This document shows positions 9,019 through 22,401 of a stretch of DNA of 64,000 bases, one piece after another (within the stretch, counting starts at the first letter, position 1; each line of letters begins with the position of its first letter). The stretch comes from Acinetobacter sp. YWS30-1 (lineage in GTDB: Bacteria; Pseudomonadota; Gammaproteobacteria; Pseudomonadales; Moraxellaceae). Made by a program: the position numbers and the translations under genes. The notes below the pieces were generated by a model. That model was given only the letters and a program-made list of their open reading frames with translations. It did no database searches and was not told the origin of the DNA. Location of the stretch: contig NZ_CP114606.1 in assembly GCF_033558715.1 (NCBI RefSeq), positions 1,674,001 to 1,738,000 on the forward strand. The letters run 5' to 3'.

Positions 9019-9202
9019 ACAACTGGTATGCTTACTCGCTATGGTCTTATTTACGTTGCTTGCGCTTCGTTTGCCTAGCTTTCTTCAAATAGAATGCATT
9101 AACAGATGTATCTGAGTTGCAGTAGTTTGTTCGATTAGCTTAACTAAATCAAGGTTTCGTCTGATCGTTAGATCAATATGAAATCAATTGACGCTTTATA
9201 TA

Positions 9203-9221
9203 CAACTGCTTGGGTGTTGTA

Positions 9222-9229
<8 letters not shown>
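9203..9229 (-). other. 3' arm of the pre-23S processing stem
   Basis: CAACTGCTTGGGTGTTGTATAG... (plus strand) is the inverted partner of 12106-12131. It brackets the 23S gene and would form the RNase III processing stem; CTTGACTATACAAC is shared perfectly. Confidence 0.75.
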
Positions 9230-12105
<2,876 letters not shown>

Positions 12106-12114
<9 letters not shown>

Positions 12115-12131
12115 ACAACCCCAAACAGTCG
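12106..12131 (-). other. 5' arm of the pre-23S processing stem
   Basis: CTTGACTATACAACCCCAAA... (plus strand) pairs with 9203-9229 across the whole 23S gene, with 14 perfect base pairs continuing into CAAACAGT/ACTGCTTG with few mismatches. Confidence 0.75.
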
Positions 12132-12588
12132 TTCATCCCTACAAGTAGGATGAGCAACAGATTATGATGATTACTCATCACTCTCATACAGTTGGCGTTT
12201 CGTAGATTTAACTACTGTACAGCTTCAATTAGATTCATATACCAAAACGCTTGATTCAGTTAATTTCGCTAGTTCTCATTCAATCACTTCAACAATCAAT
12301 CTTGCGATCTCTTGTTTCCGCTCTTGTATGAGTATGAACAAATTATTTCAACTCAAATATATTCTGTTAATGATTTAATGCATCCTCGTCGGATTGCATT
12401 ACTGTGATAAATCACAGAGATTATCAAGTGGTGCGTATCTTAACGCTTCTACTTGCTAATCTCTAGGATCTACACACTTGATCGCTTAGGAACTAAACAT
12501 TCACGCTACTGTATGATCACATACTGCGCGAAGCGTAGCTTCTTGCTTAAATTTCAAGGAAAAACGTTGTTTTTCTGGTCTTGAAATT
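12115..12588 (-). other. 23S-tRNA-Ala internal transcribed spacer
   Basis: 474-nt spacer between tRNA-Ala and 23S. Apart from the 23S processing-stem arm at its low-coordinate end and a small hairpin (CATCC...GGATG around 12134-12153) I see no gene. A short open frame over 11972-12187 is a shadow of the rRNA. Confidence 0.8.
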
Positions 12589-12664
12589 TGGTGGAGACTA
12601 GGAGAGTCGAACTCCTGACCTCCTGCGTGCAAAGCAGGCGCTCTACCAACTAAGCTAAGTCCCC
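12589..12664 (-). tRNA. tRNA-Ala (anticodon TGC)
   Basis: Minus strand: acceptor GGGGACT pairs with AGTCTCC (one G-T), D-arm TTAGCTTAGTTGGTAGAGC, anticodon arm CTGCT-TTGCACG-CAG with TGC, T-arm TTCGACTC, encoded CCA. 76 nt. Second tRNA of the rrn spacer. Confidence 0.97.
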
Positions 12665-12710
12665 AGCTTATCAATTAAGTCAATGTTCTGATTTTCTGTT
12701 TTCTGGCAGA

Positions 12711-12787
<77 letters not shown>

Positions 12788-12803
12788 TCAGATACATCGT
12801 CAT

Positions 12804-12828
12804 GAAGAACAACTTGTTGTGGATTCTT
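12804..12828 (-). other. 3' arm of the pre-16S processing stem
   Basis: GAAGAACAACTTGTTGTGG... (plus strand) lies just 3' of mature 16S and is complementary to the leader segment 14518-14541; together they would form the RNase III stem of pre-16S rRNA. Confidence 0.75.
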
Positions 12829-12848
12829 ACCAATCGTCAATCTTTCGT

Positions 12849-14386
<1,538 letters not shown>

Positions 14387-14638
14387 AAATCATTTCGAAC
14401 TTTATAAGTAAAGTTCTTAAACTTGGCTCATCAATTTTCTGACAAATATTTCTCAAATAAACTTCGAGTAATTTCTACCATTCAATCAATGAAAATAATT
14501 TCGATCAATCAACCAGTAAAAATCCACACAAGTTGTTCTTCATAATCTCTTAATGATCTCACTTAAAACCTCGTCAGTTTTAAGTTCCAACCCAATCACT
14601 TAACGTTTCGTTTCATGCATTGCGTTGGTGTGCTGCGT
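14387..14638 (-). other. 16S leader region
   Basis: About 250-nt transcribed leader between promoter and 16S. It holds the 5' arm of the pre-16S stem at 14518-14541 (plus strand AATCCACACAAGTTGTTCTT and flanking bases). No protein gene is seen. Confidence 0.75.
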
Positions 14639-14666
14639 ATTCTATACAGTTTCAGAACCAGTGCAA
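14639..14666 (-). promoter_or_regulatory. rRNA operon promoter
   Basis: Minus strand -35 TTGCAC (14661-14666), 16-nt spacer, -10 TAGAAT (14639-14644). It is preceded by an A/T-rich stretch (about 14667-14720) that would serve as an UP element. The predicted start near 14632 gives the leader described next to it. Confidence 0.75.
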
Positions 14667-14815
14667 GAGCTTTTCTTAAAAATATTCAAAAAAGCGCATT
14701 GTACGTTTATTTTTTAATCTGAATTGCTATTTTTAGCAGTTTTAATGCTTTTTTCCAGTCATTTTCAGCCTAAAAGTTTAAGCAAATGTGAATTTCGACT
14801 GGTTTAGTTTTTATT

Positions 14816-14844
14816 AAAAGGGATCGTTGCATACGATCCCTTTT
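14816..14844 (-). terminator. Terminator after the DUF2057 gene
   Basis: AAAAGGGATCGT / ACGATCCCTTTT, perfect 12-bp stem with a 5-nt loop, 19 nt after the stop of the minus-strand gene. Symmetric, so it could act both ways and insulate the rrn promoter. Confidence 0.85.
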
Positions 14845-14862
14845 AATATTGAACAATAAATT

Positions 14863-15528
14863 TTAATTTGCCTGCTCGCCAAGCCAATTCATAAATTTTT
14901 GTCGTTCAGCTTTAGATGCCTGTTTCCACAACTGAATTAATTGCTGATCAAGCTGACCAACTGATACATTTTCCCGAACGTTTGCAGTAGCAACATTTGG
15001 TGTACTTGCAGTTTGAGTGTAGACCGCTGCCGGCTGATTTGTTGGAGTTATTACTTTATTCGTTGTCAAATCCACAGATTTTCCTAAAACGCTTTGCCCT
15101 AGTAATGGTTTCGCTGCATCTTTTGCTCCCGCCTGCTGAACCAGAAGCTGATTTTTTGCATCATATAAACCAATAATTGGCTGATCTTTATATTTTTTCG
15201 CTTCATCAAAATTTTTAGGCGCGTTAATTAAAGCCAATTTATAAGCTTCACCATCTTTAAGTTCTGGAGTTTTTACAGTTACTACGCCAGATTTTAAAAT
15301 GTCATGAGAATTGTCATTGTGCTGGAAAAATTCAGTATAGCGAACACTAATCGCATTCGTACCAGCATCCAGTTTATAAGTTTGATCTGAGCGTAATAGA
15401 CCTGAACGTACTTCCTGATCATTCACTGCGATTATCTTGATTTCTTCAGGTACGGTTAATGTCACGGCTGAAAAAGCTGATGTGCTGCTCAATAATGCAA
15501 CTACAGCTGCTGTGATACGTAAATCCAT
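14863..15528 (-). CDS. Secreted DUF2057 (YccT-like) protein
   Basis: Periplasmic protein of the DUF2057/YccT family. Start: ATG at 15528 (MDLRITAAVVALL) is preferred over GTG at 15537 because it gives a normal signal peptide, cleaved after SAFSA near residue 21. The mature part begins VTLTVPEEIKIIAVND, then a beta-rich domain with GTNAISVRYTEFF and EAYKLALINAPKNFDEAKKY, typical of the family. A low-complexity Thr/Ala/Val linker (about 158-185) precedes a C-terminal helix (LDQQLIQLWKQASKAERQKFMNWL). In enterobacteria YccT has been linked to control of curli; whether that applies here is unknown. Monocistronic, with terminator at 14816. Confidence 0.85.
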   Translation of the reverse strand: MDLRITAAVVALLSSTSAFSAVTLTVPEEIKIIAVNDQEVRSGLLRSDQTYKLDAGTNAISVRYTEFFQHNDNSHDILKSGVVTVKTPELKDGEAYKLALINAPKNFDEAKKYKDQPIIGLYDAKNQLLVQQAGAKDAAKPLLGQSVLGKSVDLTTNKVITPTNQPAAVYTQTASTPNVATANVRENVSVGQLDQQLIQLWKQASKAERQKFMNWLGEQAN

Positions 15529-15677
15529 GTCACTCACTCATTTTGGTTAATATATAAAATTTTCATTGCACTATGCCGTGTATAAATGACAATTCTATGA
15601 CAAATGCTTTGTCTCTACAGTACTTTACTCAGCATTTATCAGACTATCTATCTTCTGATTTCTGCTATATCACACAT

Positions 15678-15707
15678 AAAAAAAGAAGTACTTAACAGTA
15701 CTTCTTT
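15678..15707 (-). terminator. Terminator after the intact nitroreductase gene
   Basis: AAAGAAGTAC / GTACTTCTTT with 6-nt loop; TTTTTTT follows on the minus strand. 17 nt after the stop. Confidence 0.85.
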
Positions 15708-15723
15708 CTCATCTCTAAATCGA

Positions 15724-16317
15724 TTATGCAAAGGTCTTAAATCGTTCTGCATCATCCATAAAGGTTTTTTCACCTGGAGGGGCTTCGATTGAACCAAATA
15801 CCAATTGAGCACGAAGCTTCCAGTTCGATGGAATACTAAAAGTTTGCGCTACTTCTTCATCAATGATCGGATTGTAGTGCTGTAGTGATGCGCCAATATT
15901 ATGTTCAGCCAAAGCTGTCCAGGTTGCAAACTGCGCAATACCGCTAGCATGCTCTGACCAGATCGGGAAATTATCTGCATACAGCGCAAATTTTTCTTGC
16001 ATTCCTTTAATGACATTCTGGTCTTCATAAAACAGTGCAGTTCCATAACCTGCCGCGAAACCATCTATTTTGCTATTGGTAGCCTCAAAAGCATCTGCTG
16101 ACACCAGGTCGCGTAAAGTTTCACGCACAATATGCCAAAAAGTATCATGTGATTGACCAAACAAGATCACCACGCGTGAAGATTGCGAGTTAAAAGATGA
16201 TGGACTATGTTTCACCGCCTCTTTAATGATGTGCTCAATTTCTGCCTGATCCAGGCTGACATTTTTCCCAATGGCATAAATACTACGGCGTTTTTTAATA
16301 TGATCTAGAAATGCCAT
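15724..16317 (-). CDS. Nitroreductase family protein (short, HBN1-like)
   Basis: 197-residue FMN-binding nitroreductase-fold protein. It opens with MAFLDHIKKRRSIYAIGK, the family's R-R-S/T-I-Y FMN-phosphate motif, followed by VKHSPSSFNSQSSRVVILFG (the S-P-S-x-x-N-S-Q motif) and a C-terminal region SIPSNWKLRAQLVFGSIEAPPGEK. This matches the subfamily related to yeast Hbn1/Frm2 and bacterial putative NAD(P)H nitroreductases. Substrate unknown; such proteins reduce nitro compounds or quinones. AGGTGAG (16323-16329 on the minus strand) is a good ribosome-binding site. A frameshifted paralogue lies directly upstream, so a tandem duplication has occurred. Confidence 0.9.
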   Translation of the reverse strand: MAFLDHIKKRRSIYAIGKNVSLDQAEIEHIIKEAVKHSPSSFNSQSSRVVILFGQSHDTFWHIVRETLRDLVSADAFEATNSKIDGFAAGYGTALFYEDQNVIKGMQEKFALYADNFPIWSEHASGIAQFATWTALAEHNIGASLQHYNPIIDEEVAQTFSIPSNWKLRAQLVFGSIEAPPGEKTFMDDAERFKTFA

Positions 16318-16499
16318 GATCTCACCTCGTTCTATTCTGATTATTAAAAACCGATAAGATCATCCTAAGCATTTTCACTGCCTAAAACAGTCTTATTTCG
16401 ATAACAATGTGTTTTATTTATAGAACATTCTCAGAGATACCAAGGTTGATACTTTGTATCAGTCACCTTAGCACATACTAATTTCAAGAATCACAGGTC

Positions 16500-17180
16500 T
16501 TAGCTAAATACCTGGAAGCTTTCTGGGTTTACAGACTCAATTTTATCTTCTATTGCTTCTTCAATTGAACCGAAACAGAGCTGAGCACGTAGCAACCAGT
16601 TTTCATCAATCTTATAATGCTCAGCTACAGGGTGATTGATCTGCGCATTATAATGTTGCAAAGAAGTACCTAGACCAGGATCTGCCAGCGCAGTCCACGC
16701 AGCAAACTGTACCATGCCAGAAGTCTGCTCTGACCACAGTGGAAAATCATCGGCACTAAATGGAATCTTTTTCTGTAATTGCTGAATGGCGCGCTGATCT
16801 TCATAGAATAAAATCGTGCCATAGGCATTTGCACATTGATCCAGCTTGATTCTAATCCCTTCATAGACCGATGCTGGCGTTGAACATCTTTCACAATGTT
16901 CCAGAATTGATGATGTGAATCGGCAAATAGCACGATAATGCGTGCACTTTGTGAATTATAAGCTGAAGGGCAACTATGCACAGCTTCCTGAATCAGCTCG
17001 GTCAGATAAGCTTGACTGAAATGCACACGCTTACCTAGCTGATAGATCCCACGACACTTTTTTTAATTTCTCAACAAAAGTGAATTCTAAATTTTCAACT
17101 ACTTTACTCTTTTTAGGAAATTTAAAATCCTTAGTCAGGTCAGTTGTTAATACCTGCCCAATTTTATTGAGTAATGCCAT
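16500..17180 (-). pseudogene. Nitroreductase paralogue broken by two frameshifts
   Basis: Reads as a nitroreductase of about 226 residues only if two single-base shifts are corrected. Frame 1 starts at 17180 (MALLNKIGQVLTTDL) and runs to FVEKLKK; one extra A in the A7 run at 17060-17067 then throws it off. Frame 2 carries CRGIYQLGKRVHFSQ...CPSAYNSQSARIIVLF...WNIVKDVQR. Near 16878-16884 one base appears to be missing. Frame 3 then continues ASVYEGIRIKLDQC...LFYEDQ...DFPLWSEQTSGMVQFAAW to the stop at 16500. The order and motifs align end to end with the intact neighbour at 15724-16317, and it has an N-terminal extension of about 40 residues. Both lesions are in short homopolymers, so sequencing error is a real alternative. 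Confidence 0.82.
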
Positions 17181-17313
17181 TTTCTACCCTCTACATATAG
17201 CCTGAACTTCAATCACCAGGCAAATTCCATACAATATAATGTGTTTATTTAGGCAGGCAGGATTTGCTGTTTTTTTCATGCTGCTTTTTAGAGTATTCAA
17301 ACTCCTTAAAAAC

Positions 17314-17339
17314 AAAAAACTCCGCATTTAGCGGAGTTT
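17314..17339 (-). terminator. Terminator after ftsY
   Basis: AAACTCCGC / GCGGAGTTT stem; TTTTTTG follows on the minus strand, about 20 nt after the ftsY stop. Confidence 0.85.
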
Positions 17340-17360
17340 ATGTGATGCAAGTCGCATTAA

Positions 17361-18464
17361 TTATTTTTCAGTTTCAAACAATGCCGCAACGAATGATTTT
17401 GCTGAGAATGGACGTAAGTCATCAATTTTCTCACCTACACCGATAAAGCGAATCGGTACATGCGTACGGCTGGCAATATTAAACAGCACACCACCTTTTG
17501 CAGTACCATCCAGCTTGGTAATGGTTAAACCCGTTAAACCTACTGCTTCATCAAACATTTCAACTTGATTAATGGCATTCTGTCCTGTACCGGCATCCAC
17601 CACCAGCATCACTTCATGTGGCGCAGTCGCATCAATCTTCTGCATGACACGTTTAACCTTGGTCAATTCCTGCATCAGGTGACCTTTGTTATGCAAACGG
17701 CCTGCAGTATCTGCAATTAAAACATCCACACCTTTGGCACGTGCACTTTCGAAAGCATCAAAAATGACAGAAGCAGAGTCAGCACCATGACCTTGGGCTA
17801 CGACGGCGATATTGTTGCGTTCACCCCAGATCTGTAACTGCTCAGTTGCAGCAGCACGGAAAGTATCACCCGCAGCCAGCATGACTTTTTTACCTTCGCC
17901 TTGCAGACGTTTTGCGAGCTTGCCAATGGTCGTGGTTTTACCTACACCATTTACACCCACGACCAGAATTACATATGGATTTTTGTTTGGATCGATATGC
18001 AGCGGTTTTACACGCGGAGCCAGCAGAGCGACCAGTTCTTCCTGAAGCGCTTTATACAGCGAGTGAGAATAAATCAGGTCACCGCGTGCAGTACGTTCAG
18101 TCAAATTGGCAATAATCGTTTTAGTCGCATCAACACCGATATCTGCAACCAAAAGCTGTTCTTCAACTTCTTCTAATAATTCATCGTCAATTTCTTTGCC
18201 ACCAATCAGGATATTGACCATCCCATCGGCAAGATTTTTACGGGTTTTGGTTAAACCCTCTTTCATACGGCTAAAGAAACCGCCTTTTGTAGCAGGTTCT
18301 TCTTCCTGAGCTTCTGTCGCTACAGGTGCAGAAACCTCAGCAGTTGCGCTTGGTGTTTCTACAATTGGCACATTAACCGCAGGTAAACTCGGTAACGTGA
18401 CATCATCATCTCCGATATCAGCATCAATCAAAAATTTGTTTTGCCCATTAGATTGCTGTTGCAT
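17361..18464 (-). CDS. ftsY: Signal recognition particle receptor FtsY
   Basis: Receptor GTPase that docks SRP-ribosome complexes at the inner membrane and hands them to the Sec translocon. 367 residues: an acidic N-terminal A domain (about 1-60, rich in E/D/A), the helical N domain from FFSRMKEGLTKTRKNL, and the G domain with GVNGVGKTTT (170-179), DTFRAAATEQL, DTAGR (252-256) and TKLDG (316-320). The A domain is much shorter than in E. coli FtsY. It is divergent from the M16 peptidase pair, a common arrangement in Acinetobacter and relatives. Confidence 0.97.
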   Translation of the reverse strand: MQQQSNGQNKFLIDADIGDDDVTLPSLPAVNVPIVETPSATAEVSAPVATEAQEEEPATKGGFFSRMKEGLTKTRKNLADGMVNILIGGKEIDDELLEEVEEQLLVADIGVDATKTIIANLTERTARGDLIYSHSLYKALQEELVALLAPRVKPLHIDPNKNPYVILVVGVNGVGKTTTIGKLAKRLQGEGKKVMLAAGDTFRAAATEQLQIWGERNNIAVVAQGHGADSASVIFDAFESARAKGVDVLIADTAGRLHNKGHLMQELTKVKRVMQKIDATAPHEVMLVVDAGTGQNAINQVEMFDEAVGLTGLTITKLDGTAKGGVLFNIASRTHVPIRFIGVGEKIDDLRPFSAKSFVAALFETEK

Positions 18465-18642
18465 GCCGAATCCTTGAAAAGCATTGCGTTAAAAAATTGA
18501 ATTCTAGCATAACTTGCAGTGTTTTGAGCGGGCAATCCAATCCATGAATAAACAACCAAAAAATAACAGTGTTTGGTTGCTTTCAATACAAGATTTCTGA
18601 AAAATAATCCTAAATACAAATATCTATTCATTGGAAGACTTT

Positions 18643-20037
18643 GTGTCCCTATCTTTTTTTGCTATCTCCTCCTTATCCAGAATCATTAAACAACGGATTT
18701 CTCCAGCCGCTGTACTCCTCCTGAGTTTCGGTTTTAACCCCGTACATGCCGCAACCCAGAGTGAATTATCCCGCACCACCATCGAAACCTATTTAGGTAA
18801 TGGCTTAAAAGTCATTATCCGGGAAGATCACCGCTCCCCGATGGTGATGACACAGATCTGGTATAAAGTCGGTAGTAGTGACGAGTCCGGCAATATTCTC
18901 GGTGTCTCTCATGCTTTGGAACATATGATGTTTAAAGGCACGAACAAAGTTCCCAATGATGAATTTACCCGCCTGAGCCGGATTTATGGGGGCAGTATTA
19001 ATGCCGCAACCTTTACCAATTACACGAACTATTATCAGCTCTATCCCAAAGCTTATTTTCCGATGGCGCTCGAACTCGAATCTGACCGCATGAACAACCT
19101 CTTGTTACGCCAGCAAGATTTTGATCCGGAAATTAAAGTGGTAATGGAAGAACGGCGTCAGCGTACTGATGATAATCCGCGTGCCCAGGCATTTGAACGC
19201 TTTAGATGGATCAGTTATCCCACCAGTCACTATCGTCAGCCCGTGATTGGTCACATGAAAACGCTTAATAATATTCAGCTGAGTGATGTTAAAAAATGGT
19301 ATCGAGACTGGTATAGCCCGAATAATGCCATTCTGGTGATTGTCGGTGATTTAGATGTGCAAGAAGCTCTCGTTCAGGTACAGAAATATTTCGGTGATAT
19401 TCCGGCGCGTCCCACACCCTCACGTAATGATGTACTCGAGTTTGAGCGCTTAGGCTATCGTCATATGGAAATTGAGAGCAATGTTCAAGTGCCTAATCTG
19501 TATATGACATGGAATGTAAAATCTTTGGCTACCGCCAAGAATCCTCAAGATGCCTATGCCTTAGCCATTATCCGCAGCCTGCTGGATAGTGGAATTTCTT
19601 CCCGCCTGCAGGATCGTCTGGTTCGCGACCGCAAAGTGCTTACTTCTGTGAGTGTGTCTTATGATCCTTATAACCGTGGAGATAGCCTGTTTGGTATTTC
19701 CGCACTTCCGGCTCCAGGCGTTAACCTGGCAGAAGCACAAACGGCCATCCAGAAAGAAATTGATTTATTAAAAACTGAAGCTATTTCTGAGTATGAACTG
19801 GCACAGATCAGCACACGCTTTATTTCAAATCTGATTTATAGTCAAGACAGTCTGAGCGGACAGGCCAAAATGATTGGAAACCTTGAAGTAAACGGATTGA
19901 GTTACCGCCTGATGGATGAACTGCCTCAGCATTATGACAGTGTCCGTGCAGAGGACATTCAGCGGGTTGCTAATGCCTATTTTGTCCGTGAAAATTTAAG
20001 TACGCTCTACCTTTTGCCTGAACAGAAAGCTCAATAA
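18643..20037 (+). CDS. M16-family zinc metallopeptidase, catalytic member
   Basis: Pitrilysin/insulinase-type peptidase. The inverted zinc motif HxxEH is seen as HALEH in GVSHALEHMMFKGT, about residue 90-94 of the protein, and ELESDRMNN supplies the distal Glu ligand. The second M16 half-domain follows (VQVPNLYMTWNVKS onward). Start: the frame is open from TTG 18631, but GTG 18643 has GGAAG 5 nt upstream and is preferred; it gives an N-terminal hydrophobic segment ending at FNPVHA, a likely signal peptide, so the enzyme acts in the periplasm. The stop overlaps the next M16 gene's start (TAATG), so both subunits are translationally coupled and probably form a heterodimer. Confidence 0.9.
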   Translation: MSLSFFAISSLSRIIKQRISPAAVLLLSFGFNPVHAATQSELSRTTIETYLGNGLKVIIREDHRSPMVMTQIWYKVGSSDESGNILGVSHALEHMMFKGTNKVPNDEFTRLSRIYGGSINAATFTNYTNYYQLYPKAYFPMALELESDRMNNLLLRQQDFDPEIKVVMEERRQRTDDNPRAQAFERFRWISYPTSHYRQPVIGHMKTLNNIQLSDVKKWYRDWYSPNNAILVIVGDLDVQEALVQVQKYFGDIPARPTPSRNDVLEFERLGYRHMEIESNVQVPNLYMTWNVKSLATAKNPQDAYALAIIRSLLDSGISSRLQDRLVRDRKVLTSVSVSYDPYNRGDSLFGISALPAPGVNLAEAQTAIQKEIDLLKTEAISEYELAQISTRFISNLIYSQDSLSGQAKMIGNLEVNGLSYRLMDELPQHYDSVRAEDIQRVANAYFVRENLSTLYLLPEQKAQ

Positions 20038-21626
20038 TGGTTATTACAATGTCTAAAGTTCGCTCTCTTATCCTTTTAACCAACCTAAGCCTCAGTTCAA
20101 GCCTTTGGGCAGAAAATTATTTAAATACCCAGCCTGATCTGAATGATAATCCCAGTCAGTTACAAGCGATCCCTCTCCTGCAAAGTTTAAAAAACATTAA
20201 TCAAAAGCAGGCATTTCAAGCACCTTTTATTCATGACCTGAATAATCACTACAAAGTTCGCACTTTATTTGTTGAAACCCGTGATTTACCTATGGTCGAT
20301 ATTCAACTGACCTTTAATGCCGGATCAGCACGAGATCAGGAAATTGCTAAAGGTTTATTTGGCTTATCCAGCACAGCAGCCAAACTGATGCGCGAAGGAA
20401 CAGATAAATATACGGCCGCACAGGTAGCTTCAGTCTTTGATGCCACAGGCGCACAATTTAGCGTACAGGCTTATCGCGATATGTTTGTCGTTCGCCTTAG
20501 AACTTTGTCAGATCCCAAGAAAATGGAACCTGCCTTGGCCATGATGATGGAAGTTCTCAAAAATGCCACATTCAAGCCTTCCAGCATTCAGCTAGCACTC
20601 AGCAATACTCAAGTAGGACAAAAACAGCTTCAGGAAAATCCAAGTAAACTGATGGATATCCGGTTTTATCGGGCATTGTATGGACAACATCCTTATGCCG
20701 AACCCATTACCGGCACCATTGGCAGTACCAAAAAAATTACGGCTGATTTACTGAAAAAATTCCGCGACCAGTTTCTGGTGGCACAAAATATGAATATTGC
20801 AATTACTGGCAAACTGAGTCCTAAACAGGCACTGGAACTTTCTGAACGAATTGCAGGCAATTTGCCTCAAGGACAGAAAGCTATTGCATTAACTGAACCT
20901 GAAGAAAAATCGGGTTTTGATATCGTGCATTTGCCTTATAACTCATCCCAAGCGCATGTGACCTTCGGCCACTTAGGACCAAACCGTTTTACTGAAGATC
21001 GGCTTGCTCTAGAAGTGGCTAATCGCATGTTTGGTGGTAGCGGATTTAATGCAGTATTAATGCAGGAATTAAGGGTAAAACGCGGCTATACCTATGGTGC
21101 TTATAGCACATTCAGCTTTAGTCAGGCACCCGGTATATTTAGCTTCCGTTATTCCACTAGACAAGATCAATTGCTAGATAGCATTCAGGTCGCCCATCAG
21201 GCTTTTATCAACTTTGTAAATCAGCCGATTGATACTAAGCGCCTAGAAGAAACCAAAGCCGGGATGTTAAGAGCATTTCCGAATAATTACAGCAGCAATG
21301 CCACGATCAATGCCCAGTTAGGCACGATGGGCTTTTATGCAGAGCAAGCCGACTATCTGTCACGCTATCCAGAACGTCTAGCCAAAATTACCGCAGCAGA
21401 TGTGCAAAATGCCGTGCGCAAACATCTGCATCCAGAACGCTTGACACTGGTCGTGGTAAGTCAAGAATTAGATAAAGAAGCATTAAAACTACGACTGGAA
21501 CAGAACTTGTTAGATCCTTCTACACCACTGCCGAATACGATTCCAATACTTAAGGCATATCCACAGAAACCGGCGGAAGCTGACGAGCCCGTAGAGATTC
21601 CTGCTGATACGCCTGCATCAATTTAA
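20037..21626 (+). CDS. M16-family peptidase-like protein, non-catalytic partner
   Basis: 529-residue M16 homologue with signal peptide (SKVRSLILLTNLSLSSSLWA). At the place where HxxEH should be (GLFGLSSTAAKLMREGT) the zinc ligands are absent, while the R/Y motif that closes the active site in M16B partner subunits is present (ELRVKRGYTYGAYSTFSF). So it most likely completes the catalytic chamber of the upstream protein, as in other M16B heterodimers (family knowledge). The start overlaps the previous stop; ATG at 20049 is an alternative. The C-terminal tail is rich in Pro/Glu/Ala. The 3' end overlaps the convergent gene at 21550-21873 by 77 nt. Confidence 0.9.
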   Translation: MVITMSKVRSLILLTNLSLSSSLWAENYLNTQPDLNDNPSQLQAIPLLQSLKNINQKQAFQAPFIHDLNNHYKVRTLFVETRDLPMVDIQLTFNAGSARDQEIAKGLFGLSSTAAKLMREGTDKYTAAQVASVFDATGAQFSVQAYRDMFVVRLRTLSDPKKMEPALAMMMEVLKNATFKPSSIQLALSNTQVGQKQLQENPSKLMDIRFYRALYGQHPYAEPITGTIGSTKKITADLLKKFRDQFLVAQNMNIAITGKLSPKQALELSERIAGNLPQGQKAIALTEPEEKSGFDIVHLPYNSSQAHVTFGHLGPNRFTEDRLALEVANRMFGGSGFNAVLMQELRVKRGYTYGAYSTFSFSQAPGIFSFRYSTRQDQLLDSIQVAHQAFINFVNQPIDTKRLEETKAGMLRAFPNNYSSNATINAQLGTMGFYAEQADYLSRYPERLAKITAADVQNAVRKHLHPERLTLVVVSQELDKEALKLRLEQNLLDPSTPLPNTIPILKAYPQKPAEADEPVEIPADTPASI

Positions 21627-21873
21627 GATATTGACCGCGATGGATGCGTTGCTGTTGCAGCAAAGTCTGAGCCATATCCTGGGTTTGGGGTAAGCTCTGC
21701 TGTTCTGCAAGTTGCTGAAGTAAATTAAATTGGGAAGTCGTCAGTGGACGATAAATGGCAAATGTAGCCAGACATAAAATTAATGCCACAATAGAAATAA
21801 CAACCGCATTATAAATCTGTTCAAGCTTAATTTTATTCAGAAAATCGCTTAATTTTTTGCTATCTATAGCCAT
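21550..21873 (-). CDS. Small single-pass membrane protein, coiled-coil tail
   Basis: 107 residues, family not recognised. One transmembrane helix at about 22-44 (YNAVVISIVALILCLATFAIY) is followed by a Gln/Leu-rich, probably helical tail (QFNLLQQLAEQQSLPQTQDMAQTLLQQQ). GAGGTAG a few nt before the ATG is a good ribosome-binding site, which is the main reason to accept the gene even though its last 77 nt overlap the M16 peptidase gene on the other strand. Topology suggests the tail faces the periplasm, but this is a guess. Confidence 0.7.
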   Translation of the reverse strand: MAIDSKKLSDFLNKIKLEQIYNAVVISIVALILCLATFAIYRPLTTSQFNLLQQLAEQQSLPQTQDMAQTLLQQQRIHRGQYLKLMQAYQQESLRARQLPPVSVDMP

Positions 21874-21977
21874 ACACTACCTCAAGTTGCAGCTAGTGTA
21901 TGGCTGGGCCCCATGAAGTTCAAGTCAAAGATTGAATGACCAGTATAAATACACATCTCGATATGACTATAAATCGG

Positions 21978-22340
21978 TTAGGATTTCAACAATTCGTACA
22001 CACTCCAGGCAATGACCATAGCCACCAGACCTAAAACCAGTAAAATTGCAAACTTGCTTAAGCCGGCTTCTGCTTCAGGTGGATGCAGTCGATCTTCATC
22101 TGCAATTCGGACCAATTCATCATTATAGTGACTATAAAACTCTGCACGCTGGGTTTCGTCCAGAGCGCGGGTAAAATCATAAACTTCTTTACGTTGAGCC
22201 AGACTATAATCACCTAGATGGGTATATTTGTCATAAATTGCCTCATCCAGTTTTTTACGGTGTACATGCGCCAATTCTGTAATCTGACTGGCTGTTGGGG
22301 GCATATCAAAACTGAGCCCTTCAAGAGTTCTTTGCATCAT
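21978..22340 (-). CDS. Small tail-anchored membrane protein
   Basis: 120 residues from ATG 22340 (MMQRTLEG), chosen over an upstream in-frame start at 22388 because AAGGAGAAC lies just before it. A charged, helical cytosolic part (HVHRKKLDEAIYDKYTHLGDYSLAQRKE...) ends in one C-terminal transmembrane helix (FAILLVLGLVAMVIAWSVYELL). I do not recognise the family. The gene is divergent from a Sel1-repeat gene; the shared upstream region holds a 9-bp-arm palindrome at 22402-22425. Confidence 0.75.
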   Translation of the reverse strand: MMQRTLEGLSFDMPPTASQITELAHVHRKKLDEAIYDKYTHLGDYSLAQRKEVYDFTRALDETQRAEFYSHYNDELVRIADEDRLHPPEAEAGLSKFAILLVLGLVAMVIAWSVYELLKS

Positions 22341-22401
22341 GTTGTTCTCCTTTTCTTTTGTTCTATTGTTAAAATCTATACCAACCAAACTTCCAAGTGT
22401 G

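Noticed and set aside
16670..17026. Separate 118-aa gene in the nitroreductase paralogue
   Set aside because: It is the middle fragment of the frameshifted nitroreductase; its last about 70 residues are out-of-frame sequence.
17264..17446. Plus-strand 60-aa frame over the ftsY 3' end
   Set aside because: Crosses the ftsY terminator and coding end on the other strand; no start signal.
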